From assembly GCF_000364165.2 (NCBI RefSeq), contig NZ_CP097810.1, positions 620,001-684,000 on the forward strand: a DNA stretch of 64,000 bases, written 5' to 3'. The DNA is from Clostridium sp. MD294 (lineage in GTDB: Bacteria; Bacillota; Clostridia; Lachnospirales; Anaerotignaceae). Under the pieces are notes generated by a model, which saw nothing but the letters and a program-made list of their open reading frames with translations, did no database searches and had not been told where the DNA came from. Below, in pieces: positions 35,650 to 45,473 of this stretch (position 1 is its first letter; each line of letters opens with the position of its first letter). Position numbers and translations under genes: made by a program.

Positions 35650-38600
35650 ACTTCATATCCCTCATTATTTTTAGACTTTTTACTTTTTTTGTCTTTTTTC
35701 TTTTCTCTCGTATCTGGTCTAACTTTATCTTCTGGTATTTTGACAGAAGTATTAAATTTGCTATAGTCTTGTTCTTCTTCTTGATATATATCTTTAGGAG
35801 GTTTTTTCCTTTTTAATTTATTTCTAAAATTTGTAATTCCTAAATACAATACAGGTATCAATACCAATGTAACGATTGTAGATATTGCCATACCAAATAT
35901 AATAGCAATCGCCATAGGTTTTTGTGTTTCTGTACCTTCTCCTGCACCCAATGCCATAGGAAGCATACCGATTATTGTTGTCAATGTTGTCATTAATATT
36001 GGTCTTAAACGGCTTGGTCCTGCTTCTACTAATGCGTCAAAACATTCCATACCTCTTTCTCTTAATTGATTAGTATAATCTACCAATACAATAGCATTAT
36101 TAACAACCATACCAACTAGCATAATAAATCCCATAAATGCCGTTGTTGTAATAGTATTTCCTGTTATCAAAAGGCCAAATATACCACCTGTTAAAGCTAA
36201 TGGCATTGAAAACATAACAATAGTAGGATATATTAATGACTCAAACTGTGATGCCATAATCATATATACCAAAAGTATCGCTACAAGCAATGCAATACCT
36301 AGTTTTGTAAATGCTTCTATCATTTGTTCCGTTGTACCACCATATTCATATTCATAGCCTTCAGGGAAAGCATAACTTGACAGTTTTTCATCAATAAGTT
36401 TTTGTGCTGTACTAGTATCAATATCTTTTGTATTTGCACTAACACTCACATAATTTTTTTGATTTTCTCTATGAATTTGTAATGCACCATCTGTAATTTC
36501 AACATTTGCTACTTCTGTTAATGGTATAGATGCACCTGTGTTAGAACGTATTGTAATATTTCTCAAATCTGTAATGTAATTCATTTTTTGTTGGTCATAT
36601 CGTATTCTAACATCAATTTCGTCATCATCTACTTTATATTGTGTTGCAACAGAACCAGATACTGCTGTATTTAATGTATTTGCTAGAGAAGATGTAGTAA
36701 TGCCATATTGTGATGCTTTTTTTCTATCCAATACAACACGTGCTTCTGGCACAACATCTTCTGAAGAACCTTCTACATCAACCAGACCTGGTACTGTAGA
36801 AAGCAAATCTACTATTTCATTTTCTACTTGACGCAATGTATCAGAGTCATATCCTGTAATATTAAATGAAATATCAGAACCACCGAAAGAACCCATAGCA
36901 CTGCTGGAAGCACTTACTGTAATATCTGCTCCTGCAATGTCAGAAATTAATTCTTTTATTTCATCACAAACTTCATCTGTGCTTCTTTTTCTTTGTTCCA
37001 ATTCTACCAAACTAATCATAACAGTAGAGGAGTCTGTTCCACTTGAAACCATACCAGAGCCTACCATACCATAATAATAATCAATTTCTGGTATTGTTTT
37101 TATTCTGTCTACAACTTCATTTGTAATATTTTGTGTTTGTTCCAATTTAGAACCTTTAGGCAGTTCTATAGAAATAGATGCAGAACCTTCGTCTGTTTCT
37201 GGCATAAAGTCAAATCCTGCAAGAGGTGCACAAGCCAATGTTGCTATAAAACAAGCTACTACAACAATAATTGTTCTTTTTTTATGGCGAAGCACCCACA
37301 CAAGCAATTTTCTATAAAAATTGTCTAATTTTTCAAGACCTTTTCCCCAAACATCTAATATTTTTGTAATAAAGCCTTTTCTTTTCTTTTTATTTTTTTC
37401 TCTCCTATTTAAAAGCTGTGCACAAGCCATAGGAACAAATGTTAATGATACAATCAATGATGCCAAAAGTGCAAAACAGATTGTAAATGATAAATCTTTA
37501 AACATCTGCCCTATTGTTCCTTCTACAAATGTCAAAGGCAAAAATACTGCTACTGTTGTTAATGTAGATGCTGCAACTGCCATACCGATTTCTTTTGAAC
37601 CTATCATTGCTGCTTCTTTTGCAGAATATCCTTTATTCCAATACTTAAATACATTGTCCATAACAACAACAGAGTTATCTACAAGCATACCAATACCTAT
37701 AGTAATACCACCCATTGATATAACATTTAATGACATACCTGATAAATACATCAATGCAAATGTTGCTAATATAGATGTTGGTATAGATACACCTATAATC
37801 AATGATGTTGTCGGATTTCTCAAAAATAAAAACAATACAATTACTGCTATAATCGCACTTTGAAATGCAGTCTGTGTAACATTATTAATAGATAGTTTGA
37901 TATATTCTGCAGTATCTGTTAACATCAATATATCAATTTCTGGATATTCTTTTTCAATTTTATTTAATGTTTCTGTAATCAAATCACTGACTTTTACTAC
38001 ATTTGCTGTAGAATTTTTATCAATGGATACTAATATACCTTGTTTACCATTAACTAATGTGTAAGAACTTCTTTCTTTTACCACTTCTTCTACTTGTGCA
38101 ATATCACTCAATGGCATTACTGCTCCTGTTCCTGTGGTAATCATAACATTTTTAATATCATCTAGTGACTTAAATTCTCCTATTGTTCTAACTTGTAATT
38201 TACTGTCACCTTGTGAAATACTTCCAGAAGGTAAATTTAAGTTTTCAGCAGATAATGCTTGTGCTAATTGTGGTGCAGTTAATCCATATCCTTCCATTTT
38301 ATCTGGATTTAACGTAATTTGTATTTCATTCTCATCACCACCAGAAAGATTAACAGCAGATACACCTTCTATTCTTTCCAAACGGTTTACAATATTTTCT
38401 TCTAATAAATCATTTAATTGTGCCAAGTCTAAATTTTCACTTGTAACACCTACATAGATTGGTTGTGCATTAATGTCCATTTTCAATACCATAGGGTCAT
38501 TAGCATCTTCAGGCAAAGAGCCCTTCACCATATCTATTTTTTCTCTCATGTCTATTGCTGCCATATCAATATCTGTACCATCTTGAAATTGTACTAATAC

Positions 38601-38873
38601 AATAGAACTATTAGAAGAAGATATTGATGTAACAGTGTCTACATTACTAATAGAAGACAATGCTTCTTCTATTGGCTTTGAAATCAATGTTTCAATTTCA
38701 TTGGGACCTGCACCTATATACGTTGTACTAACCAATGCAATCGGTATATCTATTGTGGGCATCAACGCTAAACTTAGCCCACTATATCCCAATATTCCTC
38801 CTAATACTACCATAAGTAATATCATTACTGTTGTAACAGGACGGAGTATTGATATTTTTGATAAAGAACCCAT
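35646..38873 (-). CDS. RND-family efflux transporter (HAE1/AcrB-like)
   Basis: A 1,075-residue transporter with the AcrB layout: TM1 near residues 13-33, a large periplasmic-type loop, TM2-7 (about 330-540), a second loop, and TM8-12 (about 860-1040). GIGMLVDNSVVVMDN in TM4 has the proton-relay Asp, and the second half repeats MLVGMVVNNAIVLVDYTNQLRERG. The family exports drugs, lipids or metabolites in a trimer with a membrane-fusion protein. The C-terminal 40 residues are highly charged. In a Gram-positive there is no outer-membrane duct. Part of the marR-mfp-rnd-PII operon. Confidence 0.93.
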   Translation of the reverse strand: MGSLSKISILRPVTTVMILLMVVLGGILGYSGLSLALMPTIDIPIALVSTTYIGAGPNEIETLISKPIEEALSSISNVDTVTSISSSNSSIVLVQFQDGTDIDMAAIDMREKIDMVKGSLPEDANDPMVLKMDINAQPIYVGVTSENLDLAQLNDLLEENIVNRLERIEGVSAVNLSGGDENEIQITLNPDKMEGYGLTAPQLAQALSAENLNLPSGSISQGDSKLQVRTIGEFKSLDDIKNVMITTGTGAVMPLSDIAQVEEVVKERSSYTLVNGKQGILVSIDKNSTANVVKVSDLITETLNKIEKEYPEIDILMLTDTAEYIKLSINNVTQTAFQSAIIAVIVLFLFLRNPTTSLIIGVSIPTSILATFALMYLSGMSLNVISMGGITIGIGMLVDNSVVVMDNVFKYWNKGYSAKEAAMIGSKEIGMAVAASTLTTVAVFLPLTFVEGTIGQMFKDLSFTICFALLASLIVSLTFVPMACAQLLNRREKNKKKRKGFITKILDVWGKGLEKLDNFYRKLLVWVLRHKKRTIIVVVACFIATLACAPLAGFDFMPETDEGSASISIELPKGSKLEQTQNITNEVVDRIKTIPEIDYYYGMVGSGMVSSGTDSSTVMISLVELEQRKRSTDEVCDEIKELISDIAGADITVSASSSAMGSFGGSDISFNITGYDSDTLRQVENEIVDLLSTVPGLVDVEGSSEDVVPEARVVLDRKKASQYGITTSSLANTLNTAVSGSVATQYKVDDDEIDVRIRYDQQKMNYITDLRNITIRSNTGASIPLTEVANVEITDGALQIHRENQKNYVSVSANTKDIDTSTAQKLIDEKLSSYAFPEGYEYEYGGTTEQMIEAFTKLGIALLVAILLVYMIMASQFESLIYPTIVMFSMPLALTGGIFGLLITGNTITTTAFMGFIMLVGMVVNNAIVLVDYTNQLRERGMECFDALVEAGPSRLRPILMTTLTTIIGMLPMALGAGEGTETQKPMAIAIIFGMAISTIVTLVLIPVLYLGITNFRNKLKRKKPPKDIYQEEEQDYSKFNTSVKIPEDKVRPDTREKKKDKKSKKSKNNEGYEV

Positions 38874-38876
38874 TCA

Positions 38877-40286
38877 TTATTCCTCCTTTAGAGAAGCACT
38901 GTCAGCAGAATTCTCTTTTTGAGTAATTGTATTTTGTTGTTCTGTGTCTATTGTGCTGTCTGTAGCATCATCTGTTGTATCTGTTTTGGTACTACTTTCA
39001 GTATTGTTATCTGAAGCAATTTGTACTACATCACCATCATTTAAGTACGTTTGTCCCTTTGTTACGACATTCATACCTTCCTCTAATCCACTTGTAATCT
39101 GTATATTTTCTCCTGTATCAATGCCTGTTGTTACTAAAACTTTTTTTGCTTTTCCATTTTCTTCTATGTAAACATAAATTTCATTATCTTTTTCTATCAC
39201 ACAGCTTCTTGGTAATACAATGGTATTTTCTGCACTCTCTTTTGTAAAAGATACTTCTGCCAACATACCTACTTTCAATATACCATCTGAGTTATTCAAT
39301 TCTACCTGTACATCATATGTTCCTTGTGTATTTGCTACAGGATTGATTGTAGTAATAGTTGCTTTAAAAGGTTCTTGTGATATAGCAGAAAGTACTACAT
39401 CTACTTCTTGCCCTACAGACAATGTATTTATAACTTGTTGTGTTACTGCAACATTAATTTTTACTTTGCTCATATCTGTAATGACATAAGCAGGACTTGC
39501 TTGAGAAAGTACTGTGCCTGACACAATATTTTTTGTTGTAACAACACCAGAAATAGGTGCTGTTACTGTAGCATCTGATATTGTTTTTTGTGCACTTTTA
39601 ATCTGTGCATTAATAGATGCTTGCTGTGCTACTGCAGAATTATAGGCATCTTCTGCTTTTCTTTGATTTTCAGCTGGCATTTTATTTGCCACTAAATCAT
39701 AATTTTGTTCTGCTTGATTATAAGCTACTTCTGCACTATCATAACTTAATTGTATTTGGTTCATTTCTGTTTCTGATAATATACCTGCCTCAAAAAGCAC
39801 TTTATTATTTTCATAATTTGTTTTAATATTGTCAAAATTCAATTTTGCATTTTCTAAAGCAGTTTTTGCATTTTCTATTTGTGACTGCATAGATGCACCA
39901 TTTACTAATTCTAAATTTGTTTTTGCTGAAGTGATACCTGCTTCTACTGCTGTCAAAGAAGCTCTTAGTACATTAATTTGATTTTCTACATCAGCTGTAT
40001 CCATACGAAACATTACTGCACCTTTTGAAACATTTTGTCCTATATCATAATTTGCTTGTGCTACCTTTCCTCCCACAATACTAAGTACATTTGCTTGCTG
40101 ATTTGGTGCAACCTTTCCAGAATATGTATATTCACTTGCAATAGTATCATTGGAAAGTGTCATTACTTCTACCGCACGTGCCGCCTGCTCTGGTTCTGGC
40201 ATTTCTGGTACTTCTTTTTTGCCGCAGCCAACTACTGACATTGTAACTACCAATGCTAGTAATAACGCTGTATAATTTTTCTTCAT
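38877..40286 (-). CDS. RND membrane-fusion lipoprotein (HlyD/AcrA family)
   Basis: A 469-residue adaptor with a lipoprotein signal (VVGCGKK, Cys near residue 21). The biotinyl-lipoyl half motif VAPNQQANVLSIVGGKVAQ is followed by a long alpha-hairpin coiled coil (about 90-230), then the second lipoyl half (ISGVVTTKNIVSGTVLS) and beta-barrel domains to about 430. The Thr/Ser/Asp-rich tail is of low complexity. It ends 3 nt before the RND gene. It should couple the pump to the outside of the membrane. Confidence 0.92.
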   Translation of the reverse strand: MKKNYTALLLALVVTMSVVGCGKKEVPEMPEPEQAARAVEVMTLSNDTIASEYTYSGKVAPNQQANVLSIVGGKVAQANYDIGQNVSKGAVMFRMDTADVENQINVLRASLTAVEAGITSAKTNLELVNGASMQSQIENAKTALENAKLNFDNIKTNYENNKVLFEAGILSETEMNQIQLSYDSAEVAYNQAEQNYDLVANKMPAENQRKAEDAYNSAVAQQASINAQIKSAQKTISDATVTAPISGVVTTKNIVSGTVLSQASPAYVITDMSKVKINVAVTQQVINTLSVGQEVDVVLSAISQEPFKATITTINPVANTQGTYDVQVELNNSDGILKVGMLAEVSFTKESAENTIVLPRSCVIEKDNEIYVYIEENGKAKKVLVTTGIDTGENIQITSGLEEGMNVVTKGQTYLNDGDVVQIASDNNTESSTKTDTTDDATDSTIDTEQQNTITQKENSADSASLKEE

Positions 40287-40302
40287 AACAATAGCTCCTC
40301 CT

Positions 40303-40770
40303 TTAACTATCTTTACTTAAAACATGACTTAGTTTTTCTATACCTATACTTAAATCGTTCCTTTGTTGTTGAGAAAGGCTGTCACAATACTCTACAAAAA
40401 ATTGCAATGTTTTTTGTTCTCTTTCTTCTAAAGCAGAAATTCCCTTCTGTGTAACACATAAATAAACTTTTCTGCCATCATCTCCTTTTGGAGCAGGTGT
40501 TTTTTGTAATAAATCCTCTTTTTCCATTTTAGAAAGCGTCAAAGAAAGACTACTTTTACTCAAATTTAATAAACACGCCATTTGTGAAACAGATGTAATG
40601 TCCATTTTATGTATTAGCATTAATATAATAAACTGTTGTAATGTTAAATTATTATCTCCTTTACCATTAATATTAAATACTTGATTTATCACATTTTTAT
40701 TCCATTGTCCCCATTGTATTTGGAAATCAAGCATTTTTTTGGCTAAATCTTGGGACAAGTCCCTTTTCAT
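40303..40770 (-). CDS. MarR-family transcriptional regulator
   Basis: About 155 residues. The ATG at 40770 is 7 nt after AAGGGG, while the longer start at 40776 would be only 1 nt from it. The winged helix is seen at about 60-120: ITSVSQMACLLNLSKSSLSLTLSKMEKEDLL and the wing GDDGRKVYLCVTQKG. Such proteins repress linked efflux genes and release DNA on binding a ligand. First gene of the RND operon, so autoregulation is likely. Confidence 0.92.
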   Translation of the reverse strand: MKRDLSQDLAKKMLDFQIQWGQWNKNVINQVFNINGKGDNNLTLQQFIILMLIHKMDITSVSQMACLLNLSKSSLSLTLSKMEKEDLLQKTPAPKGDDGRKVYLCVTQKGISALEEREQKTLQFFVEYCDSLSQQQRNDLSIGIEKLSHVLSKDS

Positions 40771-40812
40771 GTGCATACCCCTTTTATATATATATTATAA
40801 AAAACAAACATT

Positions 40813-40841
40813 ATTTTATAATAAAACTGTTTTTCTGTCAA
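40813..40841 (-). promoter_or_regulatory. marR-RND operon promoter
   Basis: Minus sense TTGACA (40836-40841), 17 bp, TAAAAT (40813-40818). The -10 lies in the near-palindrome ATTATAAAATAAT, a plausible MarR operator. Confidence 0.75.
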
Positions 40842-41010
40842 TTCTATTATAGTATTTTCACAACATATATCTATACAAATTTTACGTAAAAAAATGAAAT
40901 ATGTTTATCACTATTTTTATAAAAACAATATTTATAAGTATGCCATAGAAATTTTAAGAAAAATGTAATATATTATTTCTCTGCTTTAATAATTATGTAA
41001 CAAAATTGAT

Positions 41011-41050
41011 TTATAATGATAGTAATTTTTTGTATTTACAATCATTATAA
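41011..41050. repeat. 10-bp inverted repeat upstream of the ABC operon
   Basis: TTATAATGAT (41011-41020) and ATCATTATAA (41041-41050), perfect, 20 bp apart. The right half contains a TATAAT that may be the -10 of the ABC operon. A candidate operator. The rest of the 340-bp divergent gap (40777-41116) shows no other feature besides the marR promoter. Confidence 0.4.
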
Positions 41051-41116
41051 TATTCAAATTTTTTGAAACATTTTTATGGTTTTACTCGTCTTATGTATTA
41101 GTAAGGAGGTACTTTT

Positions 41117-41857
41117 GTGGCAGAAACAGTTATCAAAATCAGAAATGTTAAAAAAATATATCGTATGGGCAATGAAAAAATACCAGCAATAAACAATTTA
41201 AGTTTAGATATTTCACATGGTGAAATCTGTTGTCTTTTAGGAAAATCTGGTTCAGGAAAGTCTACACTTCTTAATTTGATTGCAGGTCTAGAAAAACCTA
41301 CAAAAGGTAGTATCATATTTAATAAATGCCATATGGAGCGTATGAATGAAGACCAATTAGCAAAATTCAGACAGCAATATGTTGGCTTTGTATTTCAGTC
41401 TTACAATCTTCTTTCTACATTAACAGCACTGGAAAATGTAACATTACCATTGATATTTCGAAAAGTACCCACAGCAGAAAGGAACAAAAGAGCTATGGAA
41501 ATGCTCAATGCGGTAGGACTTTCAGAACGTGCCAATCACAAACCTTCTGAAATGAGTGGAGGGCAACAACAAAGAGTAAGTATTGCAAGAGCTTTTATAA
41601 ACAGCCCTCAAGTTGTTTTTGCCGACGAACCTACTGGAAATTTAGATACCAAAACAACATATGAAATGATGGATTTAATAACCGATTTAGCACAAAAAAA
41701 TAAACAGACACTTGTTATTGTTACACATGATTTAGAAATTTCAGAATATGCAGATAGAATTATACATCTTTCTGATGGAAAAATTGAAAAAATAGAACAT
41801 AATAAAAACAGAAGACAGTCAAAACCTCATCAAGAGAAAGGAGAACATATAAAATGA
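41117..41857 (+). CDS. ABC transporter ATPase (MacB/LolD-type)
   Basis: A 246-residue ATPase with Walker A GKSGSGKSTLLNLIAG, Q-loop VFQSYNLLS, signature SGGQQQRVSIARA, Walker B VVFADEPTGNLD and switch His VTHD. Sequence type is that of the MacB/LolD/FtsE exporters. GTG start at 41117 with AAGGAGG 7 nt upstream. Its stop overlaps the next gene by ATGA. It should power the permease at 44048. Confidence 0.94.
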   Translation: MAETVIKIRNVKKIYRMGNEKIPAINNLSLDISHGEICCLLGKSGSGKSTLLNLIAGLEKPTKGSIIFNKCHMERMNEDQLAKFRQQYVGFVFQSYNLLSTLTALENVTLPLIFRKVPTAERNKRAMEMLNAVGLSERANHKPSEMSGGQQQRVSIARAFINSPQVVFADEPTGNLDTKTTYEMMDLITDLAQKNKQTLVIVTHDLEISEYADRIIHLSDGKIEKIEHNKNRRQSKPHQEKGEHIK

Positions 41858-44061
41858 CAAAAAAAATTACAAGTATTTTTTTAACATTGTTTATTTTATT
41901 ACAAATGATAACATTACCTGCTACTGTTTTTGCTGAAGATGATGACGAAATTATAAACCCTAATGCAGCACAACCAGAAATTATACTAATAAATGGCCCT
42001 GTGTATGAGGTAACACCTGGTAAAACAAACACCATTAAAATTAAATTAAGGAATGGCAGTGCTTATGGTGCAAAAGCTATTGTAATACAACCTACATTTA
42101 CAGATATTGACAACACTCCTTTTACAGTAGGTTTTGCGGGAGAAGAAAATAGAATTTCTTCATTAGCTCCTAGAAGTGAAACAGAAATCGAATTAACAGT
42201 GGACGTAGAAAGAACTGCAGCAACTAAAAATTATCCTGTAACATTAAACTACAGCTATTTTAATACTTATAATATTAAGTTTACAGGAAAAGATACAATA
42301 TATTTAAAAGTAAATAATTTATCAGGAGAGCCAGATTTTAAATTTGAAAATGTAGTCGTTACACCTTCTGAAATAGAAGCAGGAGAAACCACTACAATAT
42401 CTGGTGAAATTGTAAATAACAATTTTATTACTATGCACGAAGTTAATTTGACATTAGAGGGACTTTCCAGCGATGGTATTAGTGTAAACAACAGTTTAGA
42501 CAGTCAAAATTTTTCTCGCATTGCAGCAGGTGCTACACAGCAATTTTCATTTCCCCTCATTGCAGGAAAAGAAATCGCTGGGGGTACTTATCCTATTACA
42601 TTAAAAATATCATATAAAGATGATGCAGGACGTTCCTATGACAAATCCCAAAATTATTACATAAATGTAGGAGGGAGTAGTAGCACAGAAAAACCTAGTT
42701 TAGAAATTAGAAATATGACAGAACCTACAGATACTTATGCAGTAAACCAAAACTTTGAAATTTCTTTTGATTTAGTAAATATTGGAGAAGGAGAAGCCAA
42801 AAATATAAAAGTAAGTGCTTCAGGTATGGGAGAAAGTGGTGCTGTTGTACCAAAATCTACAAGCATTAAAAATGTAAAAGTATTAACTCCTAATGAAACA
42901 AGCCATTTTTCATTTACATTTGCAGGAACTTCTTCTGCTTCTACACAAAATTACCCTATAGAGTTTACTATAGAATATGAAAATGAAGCAGGTACTGCAA
43001 CAACATTTAAACAGTATGCAGGTGTGAATGTTTCTAATCCTAAAAAAGACAAAGAAGACGAAAAAGACGAAGAAGACGAGAAAAAAAGCAAACCTAAAAT
43101 TATTGTAAGTGACTATATTTGTGACCCTCTTATTGTTATGGCAGGTAATGAATTTGATTTAACTATGACACTCATGAACAGCCATAAATATAAATCTGTT
43201 CACAATATCAAAATGTTTTTAACTATGGCAGAAGAAACCACTTCTGATACTGCAAAAACAGGAAATATATTTACGCCAGTAGATAGCAGCAACACATTTT
43301 ATTTTGATGATATTGTACCAAAAGGAAAAGTAGACAAAGCACTTCGATTATATGTTGTGCCAGACGCTCAGCCTAAAACATATACATTAACAGTCAATTT
43401 TGAATACGAAGACCAAGACGGAAATGAATATACTTCTCAGGAACTTTTAGGCATCAATGTAAAACAAGTAACACAATTAGATATAGACGATTATACACTT
43501 CCACAGCAAATTGAAATGGGTATGCCTGTTACAGTAAATTTCAGCTATTACAATACTGGAAAAGTCACACTCAACAATTTAATGATACGTATTGAGGGAG
43601 ATGTGGAAACAGAAAACAGAAATACATATATTGGTAATTTGGAATCCGGTTCTAGTGATTACTATGAAGCAAGTTTTACTCCTACATCTATGGGAAAAGT
43701 TCCTGTAAGTATTGTGGTAAGCTATGACGATGCTAGTGGAGAAACCATAGAAGAAAAAAGAGATTTTATATTAAATGTAATAGAGCCTATGCCTATGGAG
43801 GACATGATGGGTATGGAAGATATGGAAGGTAAAAGTGGCATATCAAAACCTATTATAATTAGTATTGTAGTTGGTATATTAATAATCATACTTATTATTG
43901 CAATAGTAATGATAGTAAAACACAAAAAGAAAAAAGCAGAAGAGGCATTTTTAGCAGCAGAGGAAGAAGAATATGACGATTTTGCACCAGAAGATGTAGA
44001 TTATTATGAACAAATGCCAAATAAGGATACACAAGGACGTGATAACAATGAGCGTTTCTGA
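41854..44061 (+). CDS. exported CARDB/NEW3-like multidomain protein with C-terminal anchor
   Basis: A 735-residue protein with a signal peptide (ends VFA), then four to five similar Ig-like beta domains of about 110-130 residues. Repeated phrases such as GKTNTIKIKLRNGSAYGAKAI, NFEISFDLVNIGEGEAKNI and NEFDLTMTLMNSHKYKSVHNI carry the CARDB/NEW3 look. A Lys/Glu/Asp linker near 395-415, a Met-rich stretch (MPMEDMMGMEDMEG) and one membrane helix near 665-690 precede an acidic cytoplasmic tail. It sits between the ATPase and permease genes, overlapping both, and takes the place of a MacA-type adaptor. Function in the complex is inferred. Confidence 0.8.
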   Translation: MTKKITSIFLTLFILLQMITLPATVFAEDDDEIINPNAAQPEIILINGPVYEVTPGKTNTIKIKLRNGSAYGAKAIVIQPTFTDIDNTPFTVGFAGEENRISSLAPRSETEIELTVDVERTAATKNYPVTLNYSYFNTYNIKFTGKDTIYLKVNNLSGEPDFKFENVVVTPSEIEAGETTTISGEIVNNNFITMHEVNLTLEGLSSDGISVNNSLDSQNFSRIAAGATQQFSFPLIAGKEIAGGTYPITLKISYKDDAGRSYDKSQNYYINVGGSSSTEKPSLEIRNMTEPTDTYAVNQNFEISFDLVNIGEGEAKNIKVSASGMGESGAVVPKSTSIKNVKVLTPNETSHFSFTFAGTSSASTQNYPIEFTIEYENEAGTATTFKQYAGVNVSNPKKDKEDEKDEEDEKKSKPKIIVSDYICDPLIVMAGNEFDLTMTLMNSHKYKSVHNIKMFLTMAEETTSDTAKTGNIFTPVDSSNTFYFDDIVPKGKVDKALRLYVVPDAQPKTYTLTVNFEYEDQDGNEYTSQELLGINVKQVTQLDIDDYTLPQQIEMGMPVTVNFSYYNTGKVTLNNLMIRIEGDVETENRNTYIGNLESGSSDYYEASFTPTSMGKVPVSIVVSYDDASGETIEEKRDFILNVIEPMPMEDMMGMEDMEGKSGISKPIIISIVVGILIIILIIAIVMIVKHKKKKAEEAFLAAEEEEYDDFAPEDVDYYEQMPNKDTQGRDNNERF

Positions 44062-45373
44062 TATGGTAAAAATGGCACTGCGAAATTTATGGAAAAGAAA
44101 ACTCAGAACATTTTTAACAATACTTGGCGTTATCATTGGTACAGCATCTATTGTTGTTATGGTTTCTATTGGTATTGGTATGAATGAAAGTTTTCAAAAA
44201 CAAGTAGAAGAGTGGGGTAGTTTACAAGTAATTAATGTTTATACTGCAGGCAATAACAGTTATTATTATGATGATAGCGAAAGCACAAGCAGCAAAAATG
44301 ATAAAAAAGCAACAGAAATTACAGTAAATACCATAGAAGAATTTAAAAAAATACCCCATGTAGAAGCAGCAACGCCTGTTATGAATGAATATCTATATTT
44401 TGTTGCAGGAAAATATGTAGCAGATGCTTCTGTACAGGGCATAGACCCAGCAAGTATGGAAGCTATGGGATATAAAGCAGAACAAGGGCGAGTATTGCAG
44501 GAAGGTGACAGCAAAACACTTGTATTTGGCGGTGATGTTGTAAGTAATTTCTATAATCCCAAATTAAGCTGGAGAATGAGATATGACTCTCCTTCTCCAG
44601 AAATAGATATATTAAATGATAAAGTGATGATAACAACAGATTGGAATTATGGCACAAAGCACGCCGACAAAGCAATTAAACCCATTAAAGTAGATGTAGT
44701 AGGAACAGTAAGCAGCGGAGGCTCTGACGGATATAATGTGTTCATGCCCATTAAAGAATTAGAAAAAATTAAAATAGCACAATCAGAATATGAAGCCAAA
44801 AAATATAACAATAGAAATGCAGAAAAAATCAAAAAAGGCGTTTATCAAAGTGCTATGGTAAAAGTAGACAATATGGATAATGTAAAAGAGGTACAAGAAA
44901 GTATTAAAAATATGGGGTTTAGAGCTTCCAGCTTAACAGATGAATTAGAAACAATGAAAGAAACAACCAAAATGCTTCGTATGATGTTGGGAGCAATAGG
45001 AGCAATTTCACTTATTGTTGCAGCAATAGGCATTACGAATACTATGGTTATGGCAATATATGAAAGAACAAGAGAAATAGGAGTTATGAAAGTAATAGGT
45101 GCTTCTTTGGCAGATATTAAAAAATTGTTTTTGACAGAAGCCGCATTTATAGGTTTTGCTGGCGGTCTTGCTGGTATATTGGTCAGCTTGGGAGCATCCA
45201 AAATTGTCAATATTTTTGCCATCAGAACTAATAGTAATATGCTTTCCTCCATTCCTATTTGGTTGTGTGGTGCTTCTCTTGTATTTGCTACATTTATAGG
45301 CATTGCTGCAGGATATTTGCCTGCAAAAAGAGCTATGAAATTAAGTGCATTATCTGCAATTAAAACAGAATAA
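44048..45373 (+). CDS. MacB-type ABC permease
   Basis: About 441 residues from MSVSDMVKMALRNLWKRK at 44048, which overlaps the preceding gene. The frame from 44006 would start inside it with no ribosome site. TM1 is at about 20-42, a MacB periplasmic core domain at 45-310, and three C-terminal helices with the FtsX motif (YERTREIGVMKVIGAS) at about 320-430. The family does not move substrates across the membrane but drives extracytoplasmic partners by mechanotransmission. The partner would be the CARDB-like protein. Confidence 0.92.
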   Translation: MSVSDMVKMALRNLWKRKLRTFLTILGVIIGTASIVVMVSIGIGMNESFQKQVEEWGSLQVINVYTAGNNSYYYDDSESTSSKNDKKATEITVNTIEEFKKIPHVEAATPVMNEYLYFVAGKYVADASVQGIDPASMEAMGYKAEQGRVLQEGDSKTLVFGGDVVSNFYNPKLSWRMRYDSPSPEIDILNDKVMITTDWNYGTKHADKAIKPIKVDVVGTVSSGGSDGYNVFMPIKELEKIKIAQSEYEAKKYNNRNAEKIKKGVYQSAMVKVDNMDNVKEVQESIKNMGFRASSLTDELETMKETTKMLRMMLGAIGAISLIVAAIGITNTMVMAIYERTREIGVMKVIGASLADIKKLFLTEAAFIGFAGGLAGILVSLGASKIVNIFAIRTNSNMLSSIPIWLCGASLVFATFIGIAAGYLPAKRAMKLSALSAIKTE

Positions 45374-45383
45374 AAAAGAAAAT

Positions 45384-45410
45384 AGGAAGGTTTTTTAATC
45401 TTCCTTTTTT
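45384..45410 (+). terminator. ABC operon terminator
   Basis: AGGAAG / CTTCCT with a T-rich loop, then TTTTTT, 12 nt past the permease stop. Confidence 0.8.
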
Positions 45411-45413
45411 ATA

Positions 45414-45440
45414 TTAATTTTCTATTGAAATTGTCGATAA
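45414..45440 (+). promoter_or_regulatory. candidate sigma-28-type promoter
   Basis: TTAATTTT (45414-45421), 11 bp, GTCGATAA (45433-45440). The -10 matches 7/8 of GCCGATAA and the -35 6/8 of TAAAGTTT, with exact spacing. It is 33 nt before the start of the unknown gene at 45474, and of the same form as the csrA promoter. Confidence 0.55.
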
Positions 45441-45473
45441 TAAAATCAAACAAAGGGAAAGGAGAGGGAATTT

